From Kribbella steppae (GTDB taxonomy: Bacteria > Actinomycetota > Actinomycetes > Propionibacteriales > Kribbellaceae): a stretch of DNA of 64,000 nt. The position numbers and the translations under genes are program-made. Below, in pieces: positions 36,461 through 44,768 of this stretch (position 1 is its first letter; each line of letters starts with the position of its first letter). The stretch lies in NCBI RefSeq assembly GCF_004342025.1, contig NZ_SLWN01000009.1, positions 62,001-126,000 of the forward strand. The letters run 5' to 3'. The notes under the pieces are model-generated. The model saw only the letters and a list, made by a program, of their open reading frames with translations. It was not told the origin of the DNA and searched no databases.

Positions 36461-36791
36461 GGAAAGGTGGTCAATCGGGTCCCCGGGGACTTCACGGTGA
36501 CTTTACGTCCACCGCACCGGTCCCCTCAGAGCCCGCTTGCCACCCGTCCTGGAGCCGTTCCCCATACCTGTCCGCACCGGACGGGCATCCCGCCCCGACC
36601 ACAGACCGTACCCGTCCGGACAGCAGATCGCGACGTTCACCGGCTCCGACCCCGTCCTTCCCGCGTCAAATTTGTGTAAACCCACCGTAGTGAGTGATCC
36701 ACCCCACGTGTCCGCCGCTCAGTCAAGGGTTAACCGTCACACGCCGTTCCCTCCGGGGAGGGAGGTGGGTGGGACCGGGGTTTGGGACGAT
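36461..36791. other. Divergent intergenic region without a gene
   Basis: 331 bases between the ABC operon and the sensor-kinase gene. It contains the start regions of both transcripts and a short GC-rich foldback (CCCTCC/GGGAGG near 36,750). No frame with family similarity is seen; the kinase frame continues open through it but without a good start. Confidence 0.5.
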
Positions 36792-38138
36792 ATGAGGGTG
36801 GTGGACGGGCTGGTGCGCGGGTCGGCGGCTTCCGGGCGCGGCAGGACGCGCCCGGCGGGCCGGTTCGCGTCGTACCTGGTGCGGGGTGTCACCTGCCTGG
36901 GCCGGGCGTCGACGTACCTGCGCTGGGTCTACCTGCTGCTCGGGGCGGCGCTGGTGCTGGCGTTCATCCTGGTCGACAGCGCGCTGGGTGCCCTCGCGCA
37001 GGAGCTCGACCTGCCGGCCGTCGTCAGCGGCATCCTGATCGCGATCCTCGTCGCCGGACCGCCGATCGCGCTCGGCACCCTGCCCGCGGTCCGCGAGGTC
37101 GAGGGCATCGCGGTCGAGTCGCTGCTCGGCGTCCGATTCGAGGAACGCCCGCTCGGCCCGGCCCGCACCTGGGCGCAACGCCGCCGTACGGCGACCTGGT
37201 TCTGCCTGCACCTGGTCACCGGCGGCATCGTCGGCACCCTCAGCACGATCGTCTTCGGCGTCGGCGCGGTGTTGCTCGCGGCACCTTTCCGCTCCCCCGG
37301 CCGGCACGAGTTGGTCCCGGACATCTCGTACCAGATCAAGGGTGGCTGGTCCGATCTCTGGATGCCGGCCGTCGCCCTGGCCGGGATCGTCGCGCTGTTC
37401 ATCCTGTCCGCCGCCGTCGGCGCGCTGCTGGCCTACCTCGCCCCGCGGGTCCTCGGTCCGACGCCGGCGGAGCGTATCGAGCTGCTCGAGCGCCGTACGG
37501 CGACGCTTGCCGAGCGCAACCGTCTGGCCCGGGAGCTGCACGACAGTGTCGGGCACGCACTGAGCCTGGTCACCATCCAGGCGGCCGCGGCACGCCGGGT
37601 CCTGGCGACCGATCCGGAGTTCGCCGAGACCGCGCTGGCGGCGATGGAGACCTCGGCCCGCAACGCGCTGGCCGACCTCGATCACGTCCTCGGCCTGCTG
37701 CGGGACGACCGGCGGCCCGGTTCGCAGATCGCACCGCAGGCGACATTGGACGAGCTCCCCCGGCTGGTCGACGCCACCAGAGCCGGCGGGATCACCGTCG
37801 AGGTCCACAGCGACGGCGACCTGGGTGAGCTTCCGGCGGCGGTGTCGCGGGAGGCGTACCGCATCGTCCAGGAGGGCCTGACCAACGCGATCCGGCACGC
37901 GGGCCGTCCGGACGACGAGCTCACGGTCGACCTGTCGATCCGGCTGGACGCGTCCGGGCTGCGGCTCGAGCTGACCAATCCGGTCAGCAGCGGCTCCGAC
38001 CATTCCGGCGGTGGGCGCGGCCTGGCCGGTATCCGTGAAAGAGTCGCCGTACTGCGTGGCACCGTGGACGCCGGCCTGGACGGGAACGTGTGGCGGCTCG
38101 CGGTGACACTGCCGGTCGCTGTGACGACGAAGGGATGA
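36792..38138 (+). CDS. Sensor histidine kinase (NarL/DesK-type, HisKA_3)
   Basis: 448 residues from the ATG at 36,792. Several membrane helices lie in the first 215 residues (about 43–63, 78–96, 135–165, 193–222). The phosphoacceptor histidine is in ARELHDSVGHALS (about 248). The HATPase N box is EAYRIVQEGLTNAIRHA, and the G box is GGGRGLAGIRERV. Its stop is one base from the response-regulator start. Signal unknown; the first part looks like a PspC-like membrane domain. Confidence 0.92.
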   Translation: MRVVDGLVRGSAASGRGRTRPAGRFASYLVRGVTCLGRASTYLRWVYLLLGAALVLAFILVDSALGALAQELDLPAVVSGILIAILVAGPPIALGTLPAVREVEGIAVESLLGVRFEERPLGPARTWAQRRRTATWFCLHLVTGGIVGTLSTIVFGVGAVLLAAPFRSPGRHELVPDISYQIKGGWSDLWMPAVALAGIVALFILSAAVGALLAYLAPRVLGPTPAERIELLERRTATLAERNRLARELHDSVGHALSLVTIQAAAARRVLATDPEFAETALAAMETSARNALADLDHVLGLLRDDRRPGSQIAPQATLDELPRLVDATRAGGITVEVHSDGDLGELPAAVSREAYRIVQEGLTNAIRHAGRPDDELTVDLSIRLDASGLRLELTNPVSSGSDHSGGGRGLAGIRERVAVLRGTVDAGLDGNVWRLAVTLPVAVTTKG

Positions 38139-38139
38139 G

Positions 38140-38796
38140 ATGAACCTGTCGGTGGTCGTGGTCGACGACGAGCCGCTGATCCGCAGCGGGCTGCGCGCCA
38201 TCATCAACGCCGAACCCGACCTCACGGTCGTCGGTGAGGCCGGCGACGGCGCGGAGGTACTGCCGGTCGTCCGTCGTACCGGCGCCGACGTCGTACTGAT
38301 GGACGTCCGGATGCCGGCGGTCGACGGCATCCAGGCGACCCGGCTGCTGCTGGAGAGCCTCGACCCAGCGCCGCGCGTGCTGGTGGTGACGACGTTCGAG
38401 AACGACGACTATGTGTACGACGCTCTGCGCGCTGGCGCGTCCGGGTTCCTGCTGAAACGAACACCGCCGGACGACATCATCGCTGCGATCCGGACGGTCG
38501 CAAGCAGCGAGTCACTGCTCTTCCCCGAGGCGATCCGGGCGCTGGCGCTCGCGCACGTGGGCGAACAGCCGTCGCGTCCGGCCGGCCTGGACGAGTTTCA
38601 GCTGACGGATCGCGAGCAGGAGGTACTGCGCCTGATGGCCAAGGGGCTGTCGAACGCCGAGATCGCGGAGGAGCTGATCCTCGGCCTGCAGACGGTCAAG
38701 ACGCACGTCGCGAACGTGCTCGCGAAGCTCAACGCCCGGGACCGCACCCAGGCCGTGATCCGCGCCTACGAGTCAGGCTTCGTCCCGCTGCACTAG
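38140..38796 (+). CDS. LuxR/NarL-family response regulator
   Basis: 218 residues. The receiver domain has the DDE acid pair (VVVVDDEP) and phosphoacceptor aspartate D53 in VLMDVRMP. The GerE-type helix-turn-helix (LTDREQEVLRLMAKGLSNAEIAEELILGLQTVKTHVANVLAKL) is complete. It pairs with the kinase before it. The 3' end meets the convergent MarR gene in the shared CTAG. Confidence 0.95.
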   Translation: MNLSVVVVDDEPLIRSGLRAIINAEPDLTVVGEAGDGAEVLPVVRRTGADVVLMDVRMPAVDGIQATRLLLESLDPAPRVLVVTTFENDDYVYDALRAGASGFLLKRTPPDDIIAAIRTVASSESLLFPEAIRALALAHVGEQPSRPAGLDEFQLTDREQEVLRLMAKGLSNAEIAEELILGLQTVKTHVANVLAKLNARDRTQAVIRAYESGFVPLH

Positions 38797-39362
38797 CAGT
38801 CGTCGACCGCGTCGTCGGCCAGGTCACAGGCGTTATGGACCGGGTCGATCGCGTTGGCCTTCATCGCCACCCGCTGCAGCAACAGGCGGAAGCTGGAGCG
38901 TTCGGCCTGGTCGAGGCTGCCCAGGACCTCGTCCTCGGCCGTGGACAGGCGTCGCTCCATCTCGCAGAGCACTTCCTTGCCCTGGTCCGTCGGCACGATC
39001 AACCGCGCCCGCCGGTCGGCCGGGTCCGCCTGCCGCTGCACGAGGTCCGCCTTCTCCAGGTCGTCCAGCAGGTAGGTCATCACCGTCCGGTCCACCGCGA
39101 GCTGCGCGGCCAGGTCGAGTTGCCGTCGCGGCCCCTCGGCGACGGTCGTCGCCAGCACCTGGTAGCCCCGCGGGCCGCCTGGCACGTCCTCCAGCGCCGC
39201 GGCGGCCGCCTTGGCGTACCGACGGAACACGACGCCCAGCGCCCAGCCCAGGTCCGACTCGACCGGGGCGCCACTGGCAACCTGCGGCTCCACGCCGCCG
39301 GCACCCCGGCGCGCCACCTCGCGGGCGATCCGGCCTTTGACGTCCGGCGGAGTACTGGTCAT
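38793..39362 (-). CDS. MarR-family transcriptional regulator
   Basis: 189 residues from the ATG at 39,362. The winged helix is at about 75–130 (GPRRQLDLAAQLAVDRTVMTYLLDDLEKADLVQRQADPADRRARLIVPTDQG). No cysteine is in the usual sensing place. It is divergent from the azoreductase gene, and a symmetric operator lies between them. The C-terminal tail adds a short Asp/Cys-rich stretch. Confidence 0.9.
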   Translation of the reverse strand: MTSTPPDVKGRIAREVARRGAGGVEPQVASGAPVESDLGWALGVVFRRYAKAAAAALEDVPGGPRGYQVLATTVAEGPRRQLDLAAQLAVDRTVMTYLLDDLEKADLVQRQADPADRRARLIVPTDQGKEVLCEMERRLSTAEDEVLGSLDQAERSSFRLLLQRVAMKANAIDPVHNACDLADDAVDDC

Positions 39363-39408
39363 GTCCCCATCGTACGTGGTGTACGCCACCTGGAATACGA
39401 TCTGACTT

Positions 39409-39437
39409 GAAGATGTTCTGTCCGACAGACTATCTTC
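39409..39437. promoter_or_regulatory. Dyad operator between MarR and azoreductase genes
   Basis: Symmetric site: GAAGAT-N3-CTGTC-C-GACAG-N3-ATCTTC, perfect in the 11 outer and inner arm positions. It lies 47 bases from the MarR start and 50 from the azoreductase start. The MarR protein is the natural candidate to bind it and to repress both genes. Confidence 0.8.
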
Positions 39438-39486
39438 AGAACAGCTCGATTCGAGCGCCCCCTCATGAATGATGGAGACAACTGAG

Positions 39487-40143
39487 ATGACGACCCTGCT
39501 ACGTGTCGACGCCAGCATCCGGCTGGACGGATCGGTCAGCCGTGCCCTGGCGGACAGCGCCGAGGCTGCCTGGAAGGCAGAACACCCGGACGGCGTCGTG
39601 GTCCGGCGCGACCTCGGTCTGCACCCGCTCCCGGCGAACGCCTGGCCGACCCTCGTGGCGGCCAAGCTCGGCGCCGAGACCGACTCCAGCCTCGCCGAGG
39701 CCGCCGCGCTCGCCGAGGAACTCGCCACCGAGATCAAGAACGCCGACGCGGTCCTGCTCGCCGTACCGCTCTACAACTACGGCATCGCCCAGCACGTGAA
39801 GACCTGGATCGACCTGCTGCTGATCGACCCCGAGCTGGTCTACGGGCCCAGCCCGGTCGCCGGCCGGCCGGTGATCTTGACGCTCGCCCGCGGCGGCGGC
39901 TACAGCCCAGGCACCCCGAAGCACGGCTGGGACCACGCCACGCCGTACCTGGAGCGCGTCTTCGGCGACGTCCTCGGCATGAACATCCGCACCGCCGTCG
40001 CAGAGCTCACCCTCGCCCCGGTCACCCCCGGGATGGAGGAGCTCATCGACGCCTCCAAGGTCTCCGAGTCCGAGGCCCACGTCACCGCCGAGCAGCACGG
40101 CGCCGTGGTGGCTCGCGAACTCACCGGCAACGCCGCCGCCTGA
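39487..40143 (+). CDS. FMN-dependent NADH-azoreductase/quinone reductase family
   Basis: 218 residues from the ATG at 39,487 (GGAG nine bases upstream). Flavodoxin-like fold: LLRVDASIRLDGSVSRALAD (FMN phosphate loop), VPLYNYGIAQHVKTWIDLLL and ARGGGYSPGTPKHGWDH. It reduces quinones or azo bonds with two electrons. The adjacent MarR regulator is typical for electrophile-induced quinone reductases. Confidence 0.92.
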   Translation: MTTLLRVDASIRLDGSVSRALADSAEAAWKAEHPDGVVVRRDLGLHPLPANAWPTLVAAKLGAETDSSLAEAAALAEELATEIKNADAVLLAVPLYNYGIAQHVKTWIDLLLIDPELVYGPSPVAGRPVILTLARGGGYSPGTPKHGWDHATPYLERVFGDVLGMNIRTAVAELTLAPVTPGMEELIDASKVSESEAHVTAEQHGAVVARELTGNAAA

Positions 40144-40183
40144 CGTCGACCGGGTGGTGGTGCCGAGCTCGAGCCGGCATCAC

Positions 40184-41029
40184 TCAGCCGACCCGCCAGG
40201 TGGACAGCGTGACCGACAGCGTGACGATCGCCGGCTCCGGCAGTACGGCGACCTTGGCCGCGAGTTCGCGATAGTTCAGATGCCGCGCGCTCGGTGTCAT
40301 CAGCACCAACTGCTCGACCGCGGTCCGGTCGAGTCGCATCACCGATTCGACCACCTCACTGCCGATCTGGTCGAACTTCCCGGCCAGTGACTCCTGCAGG
40401 CGTCGTTCCTTCTCTTCATCGACCTTCACCAGCCCGAGTACGCCGACCAGCTCGGCCAGGTGCTCCTGGTTGGGCGTCACCACGAGCAGCGTGCCGCCTG
40501 GCGCGAGTACGCGGGCCATCTCGGCGGCATTGCGCGGGGCGAACACGTTCAGCATCAGCTGCGCCGAGTCGTCGAGCAACGGCAACTCCTGCCACGCGTC
40601 GCACACCACCGACCCGATCCGCGGGTCCACCTTGGCTGCCCGCCGAGCGGCGTACCGGGAGACATCGAGCGCGATCCCCCGCCGGCCGGGCGCCGCGCCG
40701 ACGACTCCGGCCAGGTAGTACGCCGTACCCGCTCCGACTTCGACGACCAGCTCCTCGCCGTCGACCTGCAGGCCGTTGGACGCAGCGGTCAGGATCAGGG
40801 CGTCGCGGATGGGCGCGTAGTGGCGGCCGCCGAGGAAGACGGTACGGGCGCCGATCATCCCGGCCGAGTCGCCCTCGATCCCGGTCGATGCCGAGGGCAA
40901 TAGATTGAGGTAGCCCTGCTTGGCCAGGTCGTACGAGTGGCCGCGCGGGCACCGCGCCGTACGGTCGTTCAGTGCGAGCGCGTCACCGCAGACGGGACAT
41001 CGCAGTACGGCGACCAGGTCGGCATCCAC
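40184..41029 (-). CDS. RlmA-like 23S rRNA (guanine-N1)-methyltransferase
   Basis: 281 residues. The N-terminal zinc finger (LRCPVCGDALALNDRTARCPRGH) and the segment YDLAKQGYLNLLP are typical of the RlmA(I/II) family. The SAM site reads VVEVGAGTAYYLAGV, and a middle aspartate in IALDVS follows. Some relatives (TlrB) give macrolide resistance, but housekeeping rRNA modification is the default. It ends 12 bases from the ABC permease gene in tandem. Confidence 0.9.
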   Translation of the reverse strand: MDADLVAVLRCPVCGDALALNDRTARCPRGHSYDLAKQGYLNLLPSASTGIEGDSAGMIGARTVFLGGRHYAPIRDALILTAASNGLQVDGEELVVEVGAGTAYYLAGVVGAAPGRRGIALDVSRYAARRAAKVDPRIGSVVCDAWQELPLLDDSAQLMLNVFAPRNAAEMARVLAPGGTLLVVTPNQEHLAELVGVLGLVKVDEEKERRLQESLAGKFDQIGSEVVESVMRLDRTAVEQLVLMTPSARHLNYRELAAKVAVLPEPAIVTLSVTLSTWRVG

Positions 41030-41041
41030 CGAGCCATTGTC

Positions 41042-41968
41042 TCAGCCGTTGATGTCCCGGCTGGTGATGCGGGCCCAGGCGGCGGCGTAGAAGACGGCGA
41101 GATAGGCGCCCTGGAGGAGCAGGTTGCGGCCGATCGCGTCCCAGTACGGCGGGTCGCGCAACAGGTCGGCGAACGACGGCCAGCCGTAGATCAGCAGCCA
41201 GGGGTGGATCACGTCGATCTGCGGAATCGCACCGAGGATCCCGGACACGATGAAGGCGCCGAAGGTGGCCGCCATCGCCGCCAGCGGGGTCGACGTCAGC
41301 GACGACACGAACAACCCGATACCGGCCAGCCCGAGCATCGAGAGCGCGATCAGTACGGCGATGCCGAGCGCGCGCACCAACCCGTCGGCCAGCGAGACCG
41401 TCGTCCCGGAGAGAAGAAGTACGTCGCCGACCGGGAACAGCACCACACCGGCGATCAGCCCGGACAGCCAGATGACCATCGTCGCGGCCAGGCAGAACAC
41501 GGCGAGCGCGACCATCTTCGCGGCGAGCAACCGGGATCGGCCGGCCGGAGCGGTGAGCAGGTTGCGGAACGTGCCCAGGCTCGACTCACCGGCGAGGGAC
41601 TCCCCCGACACCACCGTCACGGCGGTGGGCAGGAAGAACGGCAGCGAGATCGCGAGGCTGGCGACGATCAAGAACAGCCCGTTCCCGGCGACCTGACCGA
41701 GGAACCCCTCGGCGTCCCCCTCGGACCCGGACAGCTTGATCGCCACACCGATCATCACCGGAACCGCGGCGAGTACGGCGAGCAGCACCCAGGTCCGGGC
41801 CCGCCCGAACACCAGGTGCAGCTCGGACTTGAAGAGGGCCAACGTATGACGACCAGCGCTGGGCCGGACCTGCGACAGCTCGCTGGGCGACAGCTCGCCG
41901 GGCGACAGCTCGCCGGGCGACAGCTCGCCGGGCGACAGCTCACTGGGCGACAGCTCACTCGGCGACAT
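41042..41968 (-). CDS. ABC transporter permease with N-terminal SPGEL/SPSEL repeats
   Basis: 308 residues from the ATG at 41,968, overlapping the ATPase gene end by 14 bases. The first 30 residues are six tandem pentapeptides (SPSEL/SPGEL). Six membrane helices follow, typical of the ABC-2/multidrug exporter permeases (WVLLAVLAAVPVMIGVAIKL at the first). The repeat is soluble and probably cytoplasmic; no known counterpart comes to mind. Confidence 0.88.
   Translation of the reverse strand: MSPSELSPSELSPGELSPGELSPGELSPSELSQVRPSAGRHTLALFKSELHLVFGRARTWVLLAVLAAVPVMIGVAIKLSGSEGDAEGFLGQVAGNGLFLIVASLAISLPFFLPTAVTVVSGESLAGESSLGTFRNLLTAPAGRSRLLAAKMVALAVFCLAATMVIWLSGLIAGVVLFPVGDVLLLSGTTVSLADGLVRALGIAVLIALSMLGLAGIGLFVSSLTSTPLAAMAATFGAFIVSGILGAIPQIDVIHPWLLIYGWPSFADLLRDPPYWDAIGRNLLLQGAYLAVFYAAAWARITSRDING
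41872..41961. repeat. Six 15-bp tandem repeats in the permease 5' end
   Basis: Six head-to-tail copies of GCGACAGCTCGCCGG, three identical and three with one to three changes. Together they encode (SPxEL)6 in frame on the minus strand. Confidence 0.95.
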
Positions 41969-42899
41969 CGAAACCTTCTCCGGTGAGGGCCACGAAGGCG
42001 TCTTCGAGGCTGGGTCGTTCCAGGCCGAAGCCGTGGATGCGGACGTCGGCGGCGACCAGGGCGGCGGCGAACTTGTCGATCGGGAGCTCACCGGCGTCAC
42101 CTTCGACGGTCTCGGCCGTCGTCTTCAGGTCGGTGACTCCGAGGCTCTTCAGTGTCTCGGCGGCCTGGCCGACGTCCGGCGTACGGACGACCAACCGGGG
42201 ACGGAGCTCGGAGCGGAGCTCGGCGACGGTGGACTGGCGGACGAGGCGGCCGCGGCTCATCACGGCGGCGTGGGTGCAGACCTGCTCGACCTCGGCCAGC
42301 AGATGGGTCGAGGTGAAGATCGTGGTGCCGTCGCTCGCGAGTTCCTGGATCAGGTGGCGGACCTCGCGGGTGCCTTGCGGATCGAGGCCGTTGGTCGGCT
42401 CGTCGAGGACGAGCAGTTCGCGGCGCTGCATCAGTGCGACCGCGATGGCCAGCCGTTGCCGCATGCCGAGCGAATAGGCGCGCACCTTCTTGTTCGCCGC
42501 GTTGGACAGGCCGACGCGCTCGAGCGCCTGCCCTGCGCGTGCCTTCCGCGTGCGGGGGTCGGCCGTCCGGTCCGCCGCGTCGAACCGGAGCAGATTCGCC
42601 TGCCCGGTCCAGAACGGATAGAACGCCGGACCCTCGACCAGCGCACCGACCCGCGGCAGCACCCGCAGCTGGGCCTTCGGCATCGACTCCCCCAGCAGCT
42701 CGACCGATCCCGCCGTCGGCGAGATCAGTCCGAGCATCATCCGGATGGTCGTCGTCTTCCCGGAACCGTTCGGCCCGAGGAACCCGAACACGCTCCCGGC
42801 CGGCACCTCGAGGTCGACCGCGTCCACCGCGACCTGCCCGCCTCTGAACCGCTTGGTCAGCCCCCGTGTCACCACAGGCGGCGAGGAGGGGCTTGCCAC
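41955..42899 (-). CDS. ABC transporter ATPase (ABC-2 exporter type)
   Basis: 314 residues. Walker A is GPNGSGKTTTI (about 41–51), the signature YSLGMRQR (about 144) and Walker B LLVLDEPTNGLDPQG (about 164). A C-terminal accessory domain of about 95 residues follows. It is typical of DrrA/CcmA-like exporters. The GTG start is two bases after the LolA-like gene stop; the permease gene overlaps its 3' end. Confidence 0.95.
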   Translation of the reverse strand: MASPSSPPVVTRGLTKRFRGGQVAVDAVDLEVPAGSVFGFLGPNGSGKTTTIRMMLGLISPTAGSVELLGESMPKAQLRVLPRVGALVEGPAFYPFWTGQANLLRFDAADRTADPRTRKARAGQALERVGLSNAANKKVRAYSLGMRQRLAIAVALMQRRELLVLDEPTNGLDPQGTREVRHLIQELASDGTTIFTSTHLLAEVEQVCTHAAVMSRGRLVRQSTVAELRSELRPRLVVRTPDVGQAAETLKSLGVTDLKTTAETVEGDAGELPIDKFAAALVAADVRIHGFGLERPSLEDAFVALTGEGFDVAE

Positions 42900-42901
42900 G
42901 G

Positions 42902-44002
42902 CTAGCGCGGCGCCTTCGGTGCGGCGGCGACCAGAGTGTCCGGGCTGACCATGCCGACCAGGACCCGGCCGTCATCGGTGATCAGGGCGTTGACCATCTT
43001 GCTGGTCAGGATCTTGCCAGTGCCCCAGGAACCCTCGACGGTCCGGGCGTTCGCGAGCAACTGACCGACCGGCCCGGTGCGCGCAATGTTCACGTCGCGG
43101 AACGCGACCACGGTCTCCCAGCCCTCGCCGATCGTCGTCGGCTTGTCGTCACCGGCCGGTGTGGCCGGCTTCTCCGTGCTCTTCGGCGGCTTGACCGGAG
43201 TCGGGACCTGCCGGTGGGCCGGCACCTTCTCCTCCTTCACGGTCACACCCTTCGGTGGGGTGAACGCGAACGTGCTCGCCGCCGGTACGTCGAACGACAC
43301 CGAGGAGAAGCCGAGTTGCACGGCCGGGTCCGACCCGGTGCGCGGCATCACCGTCACCTCGAGCGGAACCCAGTTCTTCGAGTCGATCGCCAGCGTGACC
43401 GAACCGACCGTGGACTTGTCGGTCTTCGGCACCAGGCGCAGCTTGTACGCGTCCCGGCCGGCGACCTTCTCGGTCCCGCTCACCTCGACCTTGGTGGTCG
43501 GGTCGATCGCGTCCAGGAACTTCTTCGCCATGGCCTGCGGGTCGTAGGACTCCGGCTTGGCCTCGGGCTTGCTCGGCCGCTGGGTCCGGGCCGGCAGGGT
43601 CAGCTTGACGGCCTCGCGCTCGGAGGAGTCGTAGGCCCAGGCGGTCTTGCCGTCGGTCGTCCAGACCCGCTCGGCCATGTTGTCGAGGACGGCGACGCGT
43701 GCCTTGTTCGGGCTCGCGAAGGCGACCCTGGCGGTGTGCTCGCCGGTCAGCAGGTCGGGGATCTGGTTACCGCCCTCGACCCCGGGCAGCGCGGGCAGGC
43801 CGAGGTCCGCGGCGGACCGGACGGTGCCGCTCAGTCCGTCGACCTTCGCCGTCTGAACGTTGGTCAGCAGCTCCTGCGCGGTGATGTCGGGGAGATTGGG
43901 TGACGCGTCCGCAACCACTGGTCCGAGCGTGCCCACCCCCGCGACCACTGCGACTGCTGCGACCGGTACCAACCACCGTCGACTGCGCTGCGCTGTCCCC
44001 AT
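42902..44002 (-). CDS. Secreted LolA/RseB-like protein
   Basis: 366 residues with a signal peptide (about 1–33, ending ADAS). The beta-sheet fold of LolA/RseB-type lipid- or signal-binding proteins is visible (LLTNVQTAKVDGLSGTVRSAADLGLPALPG, then VWTTDGKTAWAYDSSEREAVKLTLP). A second part from about 300 carries GWETVVAFRDV. It precedes the ABC exporter genes and may deliver or sense a lipidic ligand; function unknown. Confidence 0.85.
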   Translation of the reverse strand: MGTAQRSRRWLVPVAAVAVVAGVGTLGPVVADASPNLPDITAQELLTNVQTAKVDGLSGTVRSAADLGLPALPGVEGGNQIPDLLTGEHTARVAFASPNKARVAVLDNMAERVWTTDGKTAWAYDSSEREAVKLTLPARTQRPSKPEAKPESYDPQAMAKKFLDAIDPTTKVEVSGTEKVAGRDAYKLRLVPKTDKSTVGSVTLAIDSKNWVPLEVTVMPRTGSDPAVQLGFSSVSFDVPAASTFAFTPPKGVTVKEEKVPAHRQVPTPVKPPKSTEKPATPAGDDKPTTIGEGWETVVAFRDVNIARTGPVGQLLANARTVEGSWGTGKILTSKMVNALITDDGRVLVGMVSPDTLVAAAPKAPR

Positions 44003-44083
44003 GGGTCAAGACTCGCACCGTGACCGGGCGGAACCAAGTGCTCTCAGGGTCACTTCACCCAAAAGAGGGAGGAGGGTGTACGA

Positions 44084-44121
44084 CGAGCGCAGTACGCCAG
44101 GCGTACGACGTACTGCGCTCG
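44084..44121. terminator. Strong hairpin at the end of the tubby-like gene
   Basis: A perfect 13-bp inverted repeat (CGAGCGCAGTACG / CGTACTGCGCTCG) with a 12-base loop. It lies eight bases beyond the stop of the 44,129–44,755 gene. No U-tract is present. It likely ends the cobalamin/tubby-like transcript before the LolA-like gene. Confidence 0.8.
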
Positions 44122-44128
44122 GTGGATG

Positions 44129-44755
44129 TCACCGGCTCTGGAGCGCGTCCAGAGCAACTGTCATCGCGGCGGCCACGCGGAAGTCCATGCGGTTGTCCTG
44201 GACGGTGATCCGGTAGCGGTCGCGGACGGACATTTTACGCTCGACCGACAGGACCGGCTGTGCCGTTGCCTGGTCGGTGAAGTCGAAGTGGAAGATGAAC
44301 GGCAGCGGGATCTCGCCGATGAACGGCACGAAGTCCCAGAGCCGGCGGACGATCGCGATCGTCGGGTTACGCTCCGTGCCGCTCGCGTGCAGGTGACCGC
44401 TGGACAGCAGCCAGCTGGACCGCAGCAGGCTCTTGCCGAACTCCTTCTTGAACCAGCCGATCGGCTGCCCGTTCGCGTCCAGCACGTCGTAGCCGGAGCC
44501 GAGGTCGATCGTCTTGCGCGCCTTGAACGAGAACACCTGCTGCGACTTGGTGTCGTCGGTGTAGAAGGTGACCTGCTCCTTGAAGGCCATCCGCTTCTGC
44601 TGCGCGAACGCCAGCACCTGCCCGTCCGTGCCGTCGGGGTTGGTGGCGATCAGCTCGTACTTGTTCGCCATCATGGTGATCCGCTGCTTCATCGAGAACG
44701 CGGGCACGTACATGGCTGCTTGATCGTGGCTGGGGCCCTGCGGTGGAACGGTCAT
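44129..44755 (-). CDS. LURP-one/tubby-C-like domain protein
   Basis: 208 residues from the ATG at 44,755. The protein is a single beta-barrel of the scramblase/tubby-C-like superfamily (YELIATNPDGTDGQVLAFAQQKRMAFKEQVTFYTDDT, YDVLDANGQPIGWFKKEFGKSLLRSSWLL). A hydrophobic VPFIGEIPLPFIFHF stretch lies near residue 145. It lies 13 bases from the CbiG–BluB fusion gene and may be the last gene of the cobalamin operon, though no biochemical link is known. Confidence 0.85.
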   Translation of the reverse strand: MTVPPQGPSHDQAAMYVPAFSMKQRITMMANKYELIATNPDGTDGQVLAFAQQKRMAFKEQVTFYTDDTKSQQVFSFKARKTIDLGSGYDVLDANGQPIGWFKKEFGKSLLRSSWLLSSGHLHASGTERNPTIAIVRRLWDFVPFIGEIPLPFIFHFDFTDQATAQPVLSVERKMSVRDRYRITVQDNRMDFRVAAAMTVALDALQSR

Positions 44756-44768
44756 ACAGACGAGTCTG

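Noticed and set aside
41872..41961. Possible CRISPR array
   Set aside because: The units are contiguous 15-bp repeats without spacers and they encode the start of a permease.
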